A DNA stretch of 64,000 bases from CAYFKJ01 sp964528595 (GTDB lineage Bacteria > Pseudomonadota > Alphaproteobacteria > UBA2966). The notes under the pieces are model-generated. The model saw only the letters and a program-made list of their open reading frames with translations, had not been told where the DNA came from and ran no database searches. Location of the stretch: assembly GCA_964528595.1 (NCBI GenBank), contig CAZGTM010000006.1:33436-97435 (forward strand), read 5' to 3'. Below are positions 51,110-59,425 of this stretch, in pieces. The translations under genes and the position numbers were made by a program. The stretch's first letter is position 1. Every line of letters starts with the position of its first letter.

Positions 51110-53017
51110 CTAACCCGCCTTGCGCGTTTGGCGGGCGATGGAAAATGTGTCGTCCACATGTGCGACGAGTTCTTCCACCGCTGCCTCCAGCGACAGGTTC
51201 TCGGTATCGACAACGGCATCCGGCGCATGGGGCTCTTCATAGGGCGCGCTGATACCGGTGAATTGAGGAATTTCTCCGGCTCGGGCGCGGGCGTAGAGGC
51301 CTTTGGGATCGCGCTGTTCGCAGGCCTCAAGACTGGCTTGGACGTAGATCTCGCGAAACTGCCCGCCGATGATGGCGCGGGCGTTGTCCCGGTCTTCGCG
51401 GTATGGCGAGATGAAGGCCGTGACGACGAGGAAGCCGGCGTCGGCAAAAAGATTGGCGACCTCCGCGATGCGCCGGATGTTTTCCGCCCGTTCCTCCGGC
51501 CCGAAACCGAGGTCGCTGTTGAGGCCTTGGCGCACGTTGTCGCCGTCGAGCACGTAAACCTGATCGCCGCGTTCGAACAGGCGGCGCTGCAGGCCCATGC
51601 CCAAGGTCGATTTACCCGAGCCCGACAAGCCGGTGAGCCACAACACGCCGCCCTGGTGTCCGTTGGCCGTGGTGCGTTCGGCGCGGGTGACCGTTTGATT
51701 GACGGAGGTGAGATTGCGGCTAAGCGCCAGATCGGCGGCGCCCTCGATTGTGCAGCCGCCAACCAGGCGGTGGTCGCGGATCAGCACGCCGCGCCCGGTG
51801 CCGCGGTTGTCGGCGAAGGCATCGAAGGCGATGCGCGAGCGGCTGCGCAAGGTAATTTCGGCCACGCCGTTGCGTGAAACTTCGGTTGAATTGGACGGGG
51901 CCAGGGTCTGCACGTCGATCAGGCGGTCTACCGAAGCGACGGCAACGCTATGCGCCGAGGTGCCGATCTTCAACGTGAGACGGTCGCCTTCTGCCAATGG
52001 CTCCCTGTCGAGCCAGAACAGGTGCACTTTGAGATTGTTGGCGGTTGCCGGGACCGCACCGTCATTGGCGGCGATGTGTCCGCGTTCGACGAAGATGTCC
52101 TCGTCCAGGGTGAAGGCGACGGATTGGCCGGCTCCGGCCGAGACGCGCGACGGCTGGTCCGCACCGGTGCTGCTCCAGTCTTCGATGCTGTGGACGCTGG
52201 CCGTCTGGCCGCCAGGGGAGAAATTCAGCCGATCTCCGACCCGTAGGTTACCGCCGGCGATCCGCCCAGCCAGAATGCGCTTGTCGTCCTGGCGGTAGAC
52301 GTCCTGGATGGGCAGCCGCAGCGGTTGGTCGATCGGCGCCCTTGCCGGTTCGATGGCGTCTAAGGCCGCCATGACGGTCGGGCCCCGCCACCAATCCATA
52401 TTTCCGTCCGGCTCGACGATGTTGGCTCCTTCGCGGGCCGAGAGCGGAATGACGGACAAGGGCGAGATTTTCAATTCCCGCAAGTAATCGGTGATTTCCT
52501 CCGCGACCTCGCCGAACCGGGTTTCGTCGTAGTTGACGAGATCTATCTTGTTGACTGCGACGACGACCTGGGAGACGCCCAGCAGGCCGAGAAGATAGGC
52601 ATGCCGCCGGGTCTGTTCGGAGACGCCTTCTACGGCGTCGATCACCAGTAGGGCGGCATCGGCGGCCGCGGCCCCTGTCACCATGTTCTTGAGGAATTCC
52701 TTGTGGCCCGGCGCGTCGATGATGACGTAGCGCCGGACGCTTGAGCGAAACCAGATGCGTGTGGTGTCGACCGTGATGCCCTGGTCGCGTTCCACCTGAA
52801 GCGCGTCCATGACGAACGACCACTCGAAATCCGCGCCGCGGCGTTCCGCCTGGGTGCGCAATTCATCGACCTTGCCGTCCGGCAGGCTACCTGTTTCGTG
52901 CAACAGGCGGCCGACCAGGGTGGATTTACCGTGATCGACGTGACCGACGATGACGATGGGCAAGGGGGCGGCGGCCGAAGAGGCGGCTTTCGCCGGTTCG
53001 GCGATATTCGTGCTCAT
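51110..53017 (-). CDS. cysNC: Bifunctional sulfate adenylyltransferase subunit 1 / APS kinase
   Basis: A 635-aa fusion. The N-terminal GTPase part has P-loop GHVDHGKSTLVGRLL, switch II DAPGHKEFLKNMV and NKIDLV. The C-terminal APS kinase starts near residue 455 with the P-loop LTGLSGSGKSTLGMGL and FGPEERAENIRR. Together with CysD it makes APS from sulfate and ATP and then PAPS. It is the last gene of the assimilatory sulfate reduction operon, 28 bp after cysD. The fusion is usual in alphaproteobacteria. PAPS would also serve the sulfotransferase homologue at 27943. Confidence 0.95.
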   Translation of the reverse strand: MSTNIAEPAKAASSAAAPLPIVIVGHVDHGKSTLVGRLLHETGSLPDGKVDELRTQAERRGADFEWSFVMDALQVERDQGITVDTTRIWFRSSVRRYVIIDAPGHKEFLKNMVTGAAAADAALLVIDAVEGVSEQTRRHAYLLGLLGVSQVVVAVNKIDLVNYDETRFGEVAEEITDYLRELKISPLSVIPLSAREGANIVEPDGNMDWWRGPTVMAALDAIEPARAPIDQPLRLPIQDVYRQDDKRILAGRIAGGNLRVGDRLNFSPGGQTASVHSIEDWSSTGADQPSRVSAGAGQSVAFTLDEDIFVERGHIAANDGAVPATANNLKVHLFWLDREPLAEGDRLTLKIGTSAHSVAVASVDRLIDVQTLAPSNSTEVSRNGVAEITLRSRSRIAFDAFADNRGTGRGVLIRDHRLVGGCTIEGAADLALSRNLTSVNQTVTRAERTTANGHQGGVLWLTGLSGSGKSTLGMGLQRRLFERGDQVYVLDGDNVRQGLNSDLGFGPEERAENIRRIAEVANLFADAGFLVVTAFISPYREDRDNARAIIGGQFREIYVQASLEACEQRDPKGLYARARAGEIPQFTGISAPYEEPHAPDAVVDTENLSLEAAVEELVAHVDDTFSIARQTRKAG

Positions 53018-53045
53018 GATAATTAAACCCAGCTAAATCAAATGT

Positions 53046-53840
53046 TTACAGATACCCATGAGCACGAAGGCGCTCAAAGGCATCTTCCGATTCATGGTCC
53101 ATGGCGCGGCCGGCGCGTTCGGGCGCGCGGGTCGCCTCCAGTTCCTCGATAATCTCGTCGATGGTCGCGGCGTCGGACTCGATGGGGAAGGTGATGCCCT
53201 CCTCGCCGAGGGAGCGGAAGCGTTTGCCGTCGCGCGCAAAGTACAAGGGCACGACCGGTATTTCCTCGCGCTGGATGTAGCGCCAGATATCAACCTCGGT
53301 CCAATGCAGCAGGGGATGGACGCGGACATGGGTGCCGGGGGGGAAATCGGTGTTGTAGTGGTCCCAGAACTCCGGCGGCTGGTCGCGGAAGTCCCAGGCG
53401 CCGTCCTCGCCGCGCGGGCTGAAGACGCGTTCCTTGGCGCGGGTGGCCTGCTCGTCGCGGCGGATACCGGTGATCAGGGCCTCGAAGTCATAGCGCTCGA
53501 TGGCCTGCTTCAAACCAAGGCTCTTGCGCGCGGCGAAGCGGGAGGCCGGCGGCAGGTCGGCGTCGACCTCCTCGATCGGCGGGCAGGGATCGTCGATCAG
53601 GTCGAGCCCCCAATCCGGCGCATACCGTTCGCGGAAGGCGTAGGTCTCGGGAAACTCCCTGCCCGTGTCGAGGTGGGCGACGGGAAAGGGCACGCGGCCC
53701 AGGAAGGCCTTGCGGGCCAACCAGATCATCACGTTCGAATCCTTGCCCAGCGACCACAGCATGGCGAGGCGGTCGAACCGGTTGTAGGCCTCGCGCAGGA
53801 TGTAGATGCTTTCGCTCTCGAGGGCATCGAGGTGGTTCAT
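53046..53840 (-). CDS. cysD: Sulfate adenylyltransferase subunit 2
   Basis: A 264-aa protein of the PAPS-reductase/ATP pyrophosphatase fold. It has MLWSLGKDSNVMIWLARKAF (PP-loop), FPVAHLDTGREFPETYAFRE, ITGIRRDEQATRAKERVFSP and LLHWTEVDIWRYIQREEIP. It pairs with CysN to adenylate sulfate. It overlaps cysH by four bases (ATGA). The C-terminus ends with EDAFERLRAHGYL, typical of the family but without the KREGYF extension of the E. coli protein. Confidence 0.95.
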   Translation of the reverse strand: MNHLDALESESIYILREAYNRFDRLAMLWSLGKDSNVMIWLARKAFLGRVPFPVAHLDTGREFPETYAFRERYAPDWGLDLIDDPCPPIEEVDADLPPASRFAARKSLGLKQAIERYDFEALITGIRRDEQATRAKERVFSPRGEDGAWDFRDQPPEFWDHYNTDFPPGTHVRVHPLLHWTEVDIWRYIQREEIPVVPLYFARDGKRFRSLGEEGITFPIESDAATIDEIIEELEATRAPERAGRAMDHESEDAFERLRAHGYL

Positions 53841-54601
53841 ATGTCGGCTCCGTAGTTGGAAAAGTTACTGTTGGCGACGTGGATGCCGCATTCGGATTTG
53901 TTATTACCGCGCCAGCGGCCGGCCCGCGCGTCTTCGCCCGCCGCCACGCGGTCGGTGCAGGTCATACAGCCGATTGAAAGAAAGCCGTCCGCTTCCAGCG
54001 GGTGGCGGGGCAGCTTGAATTCCTCGAAGTAGTCGTCGACCATCTCCTGGGTCCAGTTGGCCAGCGCGTTGATCTTGATGCGGCCGTCCGCCGCTTCGAA
54101 ACGGGCCAGTGCGCCACGCGCCGCGTTCTGGTCACGCCGCCGGCCGGTGAACCAGGCATCGAATTCCCCCAACGCGCGCTGCAGGGGAGCGACCTTGCGG
54201 ATGTGGCAGCACTCGTCCGGACGCTCGGACCATAATATTCCTTGCGGGTCGCGGGCCTCCACGGCAACCGGATCGGGCGTGATGGATCGCACGTCGGATA
54301 GCCCCAGCAGGTCGGTGAGGTCGTCGCGATAGCGTTTGGTTTCGCCGAAGTGCTTACCGGTGTCGAGAAACAACACCGGCGTCGCCGGATTTGCCTGAGC
54401 CGCCATATGGAGCATGACGGCGGAGCCGGACCCGAACGAGGACACCAACGCCAGACCCTCGCTGAATTCGTCCCTGATCAGCGCCTTTACGAGGTCCCGC
54501 GCACTGAACAGTGCGTACTTGTGTTCCAACTCGCGTACGCGCGCTGCCAATTCGCCGTCGTCTGTGAGCGCCGCCGGTGCCGCGGCAAGCTTCGCCGTCA
54601 T
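53837..54601 (-). CDS. cysH: APS/PAPS reductase, [4Fe-4S] type
   Basis: A 254-aa reductase. Cys131-Cys132 and Cys212/Cys215 (DECCHIRK; GCMTCTDRV) are the ligands of the [4Fe-4S] cluster that marks APS-reducing enzymes, and the catalytic Cys238 lies in SECGIH. The substrate loop is VSSFGSGSAVML and FLDTGKHFGETK. The enzyme reduces APS (or PAPS) to sulfite using thioredoxin. The presence of APS kinase activity in CysNC shows that PAPS is still made, perhaps for sulfotransferases. It overlaps both neighbours by ATGA. Confidence 0.94.
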   Translation of the reverse strand: MTAKLAAAPAALTDDGELAARVRELEHKYALFSARDLVKALIRDEFSEGLALVSSFGSGSAVMLHMAAQANPATPVLFLDTGKHFGETKRYRDDLTDLLGLSDVRSITPDPVAVEARDPQGILWSERPDECCHIRKVAPLQRALGEFDAWFTGRRRDQNAARGALARFEAADGRIKINALANWTQEMVDDYFEEFKLPRHPLEADGFLSIGCMTCTDRVAAGEDARAGRWRGNNKSECGIHVANSNFSNYGADI

Positions 54602-55104
54602 TTTCCCGCTCCGCCTGCGCTTGCGCCGATCCCGGGTTGGGGTTGATAGGTCACGGTGATGGCGCCGACGGCTTCATCCCAGGCTTCGGCTTCCGTCTCG
54701 TCCCGCGCCTCGACGGCATCGAAACCGCTGCGCACGAGAAAGGCGAAGACGTCCCGCACCAGCGGACCGACGGCGCGGATTTCACCGGCGAAACCATGCC
54801 GCTCCCGCAGCATGCGCCCAACCGTGTAGCCCCGGCCGTCGGCGATGGCGGGGAATTCCACGGCGATCAGGTTCACGTGCTCGAGATCGGCGGCGATATC
54901 CTCGGCGGTGTGGTGACTTGCGAGACGGACGCCGAGCGGCTGGCCGGTGGCGATCAGTTTCTCGCGTTCGCCCCGCCAGCGGGCCAGTGAAACGATAATC
55001 GGCCCGTACAACAGATGCTGCTCGTCGTCGGCAATGGCGATCCAGGGATCGACCACCCGTTCGCCATGGCGGATCAGGGGACCTTGTTGTTTAGGCGTCG
55101 CCAT
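54598..55104 (-). CDS. DUF934-family protein of sulfate assimilation operon
   Basis: A 168-aa protein of PF06073 (DUF934), always near cysI/cysH in proteobacteria. The core includes PLGVRLASHHTAEDIAADLE, LIAVEFPAIADGRGYTVGRM, LRERHGFAGEIRAVGPLVRD and FLVRSGFDAVEARD. The role is thought to be accessory to sulfite reductase, possibly electron delivery or assembly, but no activity is established. It is translationally coupled on both sides. Confidence 0.92.
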   Translation of the reverse strand: MATPKQQGPLIRHGERVVDPWIAIADDEQHLLYGPIIVSLARWRGEREKLIATGQPLGVRLASHHTAEDIAADLEHVNLIAVEFPAIADGRGYTVGRMLRERHGFAGEIRAVGPLVRDVFAFLVRSGFDAVEARDETEAEAWDEAVGAITVTYQPQPGIGASAGGAGK

Positions 55105-56746
55105 AGAGCTGCTCCCGAAACGGATCGAGGCCGAGCCTGTTCACGGCATCGATGAAGCGTTCGCCCGATTGGCGCAAGCCGAGATAGGTCTCGATCAGGT
55201 TTTCCACGGCATCGGTGACCTCATCGGCGGGCAGGGCCGGGCCGACGATCTCGCCGATGGAAGGCGCGGCATCGGCGCTGCCGCCGATGGTGATCTGGTA
55301 GAATTCCTCGCCGTGCTTGTCGACGCCCAAAACGCCGATGTGACCGACGTGATGGTGGGCGCAGGCATTGATGCAGCCGGAAATCTTGATCTTCAACTCA
55401 CCGATATCGTGCAGACGGTCGAGGTCGTCGAGCCGTTCCGAGACGCTTTGCGCCACAGGAATGGATCGGGCGTTCGCCAGGCTGCAGAAATCCATGCCGG
55501 GGCAGGCGATAATATCGGTCGCCAGGCCGGCGTTGGCGGTGTCCAGATCATAATGACCGAGCGCCGTCCACAACGTATGCAGGTCTTTGAGCCGCACGTG
55601 CGGCAGGATCAGGTTTTGCTCGTGACTGACGCGGATTTCGCCGAAGGCGTAACGCTCGGCCAGATTGGCCACGGCATCCATCTGCTCGTCGGTGGCATCG
55701 CCAGGTGCCCGGCCCGCCGCTTTCAGGGAGATCGTGGCGATGGCATAGCCGTCCCGTTTATGCGCCGCCGTGTTGGTCGAGAGCCAGGCGGCGAAGGCAG
55801 GACTGCTCGCCCGTGCAGCTTCCAGGGAGGCGTCGGTCGCCGGCAAATCCTCGAAGCGGGGCGGTAGAAAATGGCGGCGCATCTCCTCAATACGCGCCGC
55901 GGACAGGTGCAGGCCGCCGTCGCGGATTTCCGACCATTCGGCCTCCACCATGTCACGGACGGTATCGATACCAAGTTCATGAATCATGATCTTGATGCGC
56001 GCCTTGTACTTATTGTCGCGCCGGCCGAGCTGGTTGTAGACCCGTAAAATTGCCTCGACGTAGGCCAGCAGATCGCCCTCGGGCAGGAATTCGCGGATGG
56101 TCTTGCCCAGCATCGGGGTGCGGCCCAATCCCCCGCCGACCATTACCTCGAAGCCCACCTCGCCGGCCTCGTTGCGGCGCAACTTGAGGCCAATGTCGTG
56201 GACGGCAATGGCGGCGCGGTCCTGTTCGCTGCCCGACAGCGCGATCTTGAACTTGCGCGGCAGGAAGGAAAACTCGGGATGCAGGGTCGACCACTGGCGC
56301 AGGATCTCGGCAAACACGCGCGGGTCTTCAACCTCATCCCGGGCGGCGCCGGCGAAGTGGTCGGCGGTGACGTTGCGGATGCAACTGCCGCTGCTCTGGA
56401 TAGCGTGCATCTCGACGGTGGCGAGATCGGCCAGCACGTCTGGCGTTTGCTCAAGCGAAAGCCAGTTGAACTGGATGTTCTGACGGGTCGTGAAATGGCC
56501 GTAGCCCCGGTCATGGGTCCGCGCGATATCGGCCAGCCTGCGCAGCTGCCGGGACGACAGCGTGCCGTAGGGAATGGCGACGCGCAGCATATAGGCATGC
56601 ATTTCCTGATAGAGGCCGTTCATCAGCCGCAAGGGCCGGAACTCGTCCTCATTCAGGGCGCCGTCGAAGCGCCGGCGCACCTGATCGTCGAATTGCGCGA
56701 CGCGCTGGTCGACCATGATGCGGTCGTGGCTTTGATAGCTGTACAT
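55091..56746 (-). CDS. cysI: Sulfite reductase hemoprotein (nitrite/sulfite reductase family)
   Basis: A 551-aa sulfite/nitrite reductase repeat protein. The siroheme/[4Fe-4S] ligands are in IACPGMDFCSLANARS and ISGCINACAHHHVGHIG, with CX5C followed by CX3C. The N-terminal half has RGYGHFTTRQNIQFNWLSLE and GSCIRNVTADHFAGAARDE for siroheme binding. It reduces sulfite to sulfide with six electrons. The start at 56746 is fixed by GGGAGGA; a longer ORF into the upstream DUF2849 gene is a different frame. The end overlaps the DUF934 gene by 14 bases. Confidence 0.94.
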   Translation of the reverse strand: MYSYQSHDRIMVDQRVAQFDDQVRRRFDGALNEDEFRPLRLMNGLYQEMHAYMLRVAIPYGTLSSRQLRRLADIARTHDRGYGHFTTRQNIQFNWLSLEQTPDVLADLATVEMHAIQSSGSCIRNVTADHFAGAARDEVEDPRVFAEILRQWSTLHPEFSFLPRKFKIALSGSEQDRAAIAVHDIGLKLRRNEAGEVGFEVMVGGGLGRTPMLGKTIREFLPEGDLLAYVEAILRVYNQLGRRDNKYKARIKIMIHELGIDTVRDMVEAEWSEIRDGGLHLSAARIEEMRRHFLPPRFEDLPATDASLEAARASSPAFAAWLSTNTAAHKRDGYAIATISLKAAGRAPGDATDEQMDAVANLAERYAFGEIRVSHEQNLILPHVRLKDLHTLWTALGHYDLDTANAGLATDIIACPGMDFCSLANARSIPVAQSVSERLDDLDRLHDIGELKIKISGCINACAHHHVGHIGVLGVDKHGEEFYQITIGGSADAAPSIGEIVGPALPADEVTDAVENLIETYLGLRQSGERFIDAVNRLGLDPFREQLYGDA

Positions 56747-56771
56747 GGCGTCCTCCCGAACGGCTTTTCGC

Positions 56772-57125
56772 TCAGGCCGCGCTGCGCTCGACGTCGTAGG
56801 CGGACACGGCGGAACTCGTTGGCAGGATCGTGGTCGGTCCGAAGGCGCGGATTTTTTCGCGTAAGCGCAACGGCGTAATGCCGCCGTCGTCGGGGGCGAG
56901 GGCGACATCAATGTCGTAAGCGCTGACGACCTGTTGGGTGAGCTTCGCGCGCTCGGCAATCAAGAGGACGTCTTCCAACTCGCTGGCCGCTGTAATGACG
57001 CGGGCTTCGGCGATGTCATTGGTCCACTGGAAATGGCCGTCGAGGAAGACGACGGTTCCGTCATTCAGCTTATTTGCCGTGATGACCTTGGTGGCGGCGG
57101 GTGTGGTCTGGGCCGAAGGAGGCAT
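56772..57125 (-). CDS. DUF2849-family protein
   Basis: A 117-aa protein of PF11011 (DUF2849), which in alphaproteobacteria precedes cysI. It shows KVITANKLNDGTVVFLDGHF, WTNDIAEARVITAASELEDV and a C-terminal TPLRLREKIRAFGPTTIL. GGAG lies before the ATG at 57125, preferred over 57173. Its role in sulfite reduction is unknown. As the first gene it carries the operon promoter upstream in 57126-57558. Confidence 0.88.
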   Translation of the reverse strand: MPPSAQTTPAATKVITANKLNDGTVVFLDGHFQWTNDIAEARVITAASELEDVLLIAERAKLTQQVVSAYDIDVALAPDDGGITPLRLREKIRAFGPTTILPTSSAVSAYDVERSAA

Positions 57126-57558
57126 GGAAAATCTCCGTACGATGCGCCCGTCCGTGCGCGGCGTCGCCGACACAGGGGCCGTTTCAGTTGTCTTGGGGAT
57201 CTCTTGAGCAGCGCCCTAACTTGGCTCAGCCATTGGGGCGGGCGCCGGCATCAACAGGCGCAGGCGCAGCGGCACATCCGGGAGGTTAGAGGCCGCAGCA
57301 AGGGCGCCGACATGGGCGCGCGGCGGTTCAATTCGTCGAATTGAAGGTCTCTGCCGAGCACGATTGTTGCCATGTCCTTATGCCCCTCGGTGCATATCCG
57401 ACGAATTCATTTCACCGGTTGGCTGTTATAATACACATCAAGTGGGGATTAACAATCGTTATTCAACAGAAAATATGTAAAATATATTTTATTACATAAA
57501 ATTAATGTGAAATACATAATGAAACTAGCCCAGTGAAATGACACCTCAAAGCGAAATT
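57126..57558. promoter_or_regulatory. Promoter region of sulfate assimilation operon with AT-rich core
   Basis: A 433-bp stretch without a supported gene. Roughly 57420-57540 is extremely AT-rich against a GC-rich background. It includes TATGTAA (57474-57480) and TTACATA (57492-57498) flanking AATATATTTTA, plus the palindrome AAAATATATTTT. This resembles a binding region for a CysB-like or other AT-reading regulator, or a nucleoid-protein site. No riboswitch structure was recognised by eye. The end of the upstream leftward operon also falls here. Confidence 0.5.
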
Positions 57559-58593
57559 TTACTTGTGGAGCTTGAGCTTAGCCTGAAACAAGGGGTTCTC
57601 GGCGACGCTGCGGTCGACCAGGTGATCGGGGGCATTTCCGCTCTTGATACTCAGCACGGCGGCAATATCCGAGGCGCCGATGCCGGCAAAACACTGGTCG
57701 GTCCAGCACAGCGCATGGGGAGTCAGGATGACGTTATCGAGCTTGAGCAGCGGATCGTCAGCCGGCGGCGGTTCCGGATCGAAGACGTCCAGGGCGGCGC
57801 CGGCGATGCGCCGGTCCTGCAACACCTTCGTCAGGGCTTTTTGGTCGACCACCGGTCCGCGCGAGGTGTTGATGAGGTAGGCATCCGCTTTCATCAGCGC
57901 CAGGCGTTTCGCGTTGACGAGGTGATGGGTGTCGTCCGTCAGCGGCGTGTTTATGGTGACGAAATCGCTAGTCGCGAACACGGTTTCCAAATCCACCAGT
58001 GTGACGCCGAGTTCCGCCGCCGACTTTGGATCGGCCCAGGGATCGTGGGCGATGAAATTCATGTCGAGCGGGGCGCAGAGGCGGAACGTCTCGGCGCCGA
58101 TATTACCGATGCCGACGGAACCCAGGGTTTTACCCACCAGGCCTACGCCCATGTGGTCGATGCGGCGGGCGAAACCTTCCGGGCCTTCGCGCACCAGGGC
58201 GTCCTTGATGAACAATTTGCCCGCCAACGCCAATATCAGCGTGAGGATGGAGGCGGCCACGGGCCGGCGTACGCCGTCGGGCGTGATGGCGACGGCGATG
58301 CCGGCTTCAGCACAGGCCGCGACGTCCACGTTGTCGTAGCCGACGCCGAAGCGGGCGACCAGCGCCAGCCGTCCGTCGTCGGGAATGCTGGCGGCATCGA
58401 AGCGCGGCACCAGCAGGATGAGGGCGTCGTAACCCGCGACGCTTGCCGCCGGGATCCGACCGTCCACGATCTCGACGTAGTCGTATTCGATATCCGGATC
58501 TGACTCCAAGGGGCCGAGGTCGAACATGGGGAAGGCGGGCGATCCGTCGGGTGTGCGGAAATCGGCCGACAGGGCAACGCGGAACTTGGTCAT
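57559..58593 (-). CDS. D-isomer-specific 2-hydroxyacid dehydrogenase
   Basis: A 344-aa NAD-dependent dehydrogenase. The cofactor site is GKTLGSVGIGNIGAETF. The catalytic Arg/Glu/His set appears in FVTINTPLTDDTHHLVN, NTSRGPVVDQKAL, VFDPEPPPADDPLLKLDNVI and LTPHALCWTDQCF. It interconverts 2-oxo acids and D-2-hydroxy acids. It is the last gene of a three-gene operon with an HpaI-type aldolase and an MFS importer, and overlaps the aldolase by ATGA. A likely job is oxidising or reducing an acid released by the aldolase, for example a hydroxypyruvate-like product. Confidence 0.93.
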   Translation of the reverse strand: MTKFRVALSADFRTPDGSPAFPMFDLGPLESDPDIEYDYVEIVDGRIPAASVAGYDALILLVPRFDAASIPDDGRLALVARFGVGYDNVDVAACAEAGIAVAITPDGVRRPVAASILTLILALAGKLFIKDALVREGPEGFARRIDHMGVGLVGKTLGSVGIGNIGAETFRLCAPLDMNFIAHDPWADPKSAAELGVTLVDLETVFATSDFVTINTPLTDDTHHLVNAKRLALMKADAYLINTSRGPVVDQKALTKVLQDRRIAGAALDVFDPEPPPADDPLLKLDNVILTPHALCWTDQCFAGIGASDIAAVLSIKSGNAPDHLVDRSVAENPLFQAKLKLHK

Positions 58594-59387
58594 TTGCGGC
58601 TCCGTTTGCGGCTGGCGCAGGCTTTGCGGATATCATCGACGCCGTCGGTCAAGGCCTGCTGGTAGACCCAGAGATCGCCGGAATAGCAAATCACGTCGAA
58701 GCCCTGCTTGTAGAGCGCCTTGGCTTCGCCCGGGCTGCCGATCAGCCGGCCGAGCGCCTTGCCGTGCTTTTTGGCGGCGCGTCGGACGCGGTTGACGGAC
58801 TTGGTGAACAGGGGATTGTCAAACTCGCCCGGAATACCGAGTGACGACGAGAGATCGAAATGGCCGATCCACAGACAATCGACGCCGCGAACGCCGGCAA
58901 TGGCGTCGACATTTTCGATCCCTTCAGCGGTTTCGATCAGGGTGGCCAGCGCGGTGCGGCGGTTGGCGGCGCGTAGTTTGGTGGCGGCCGGACCCGGCTT
59001 GTAATCGTCGTGGGCGATGCCCAATGCCACGCCACGGCGGCCCATGGGCGGATATTTCATGTCGGCCACGGCTTCCTCGGCCTGTTTCGCGGTACCGACC
59101 ATGGGCAGCATCAGGCCGTCGGCGCCGACATCCAGGGCGCGGGCGATGTGGTGGGATTTTTTGGAGGGCGGCCGCACCAAGCTCGGCAGGTCGGCGACGC
59201 GGCACGACGACACCAGACGTTTGAGGTCGGCATAGCCGAAACCCGAATGCTCCATGTCGATAAAGACGAAGTCCAGGCCGGCCACTTGCATGATCTGGCC
59301 CATACCCGGCGAATCGAATTCGAAAATCGAGTGGCTGACTTTTAGCCCGTCCTTTCCCAACAGCGATTTCAAGTTGGCGCGCGCCAT
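58590..59387 (-). CDS. HpcH/HpaI-family aldolase
   Basis: A 265-aa class II (metal-dependent) aldolase. Core pieces are FVFIDMEHSGFGYADLKRLV, ALDVGADGLMLPMVGTAKQA, ATLIETAEGIENVDAIAGV (metal-binding Glu) and VDCLWIGHFDLSSSLGIPGE (metal-binding Asp). It cleaves 4-hydroxy-2-oxo acids to pyruvate and an aldehyde. The start at 59387 follows AGGGGAGAAGGAC; the longer ORF to 59861 is in the frame of the MFS gene and is rejected. With the dehydrogenase and MFS transporter it probably degrades an imported aldonic or hydroxy-keto acid. Confidence 0.92.
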   Translation of the reverse strand: MARANLKSLLGKDGLKVSHSIFEFDSPGMGQIMQVAGLDFVFIDMEHSGFGYADLKRLVSSCRVADLPSLVRPPSKKSHHIARALDVGADGLMLPMVGTAKQAEEAVADMKYPPMGRRGVALGIAHDDYKPGPAATKLRAANRRTALATLIETAEGIENVDAIAGVRGVDCLWIGHFDLSSSLGIPGEFDNPLFTKSVNRVRRAAKKHGKALGRLIGSPGEAKALYKQGFDVICYSGDLWVYQQALTDGVDDIRKACASRKRSRK

Positions 59388-59425
59388 GTCCTTCTCCCCT
59401 AAGATTTCAAATTCCAGACTATCTT

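Noticed and set aside
57126..57558. SAM or other riboswitch upstream of the sulfate operon
   Set aside because: No characteristic paired elements were recognised by eye; a covariance model search would settle it.
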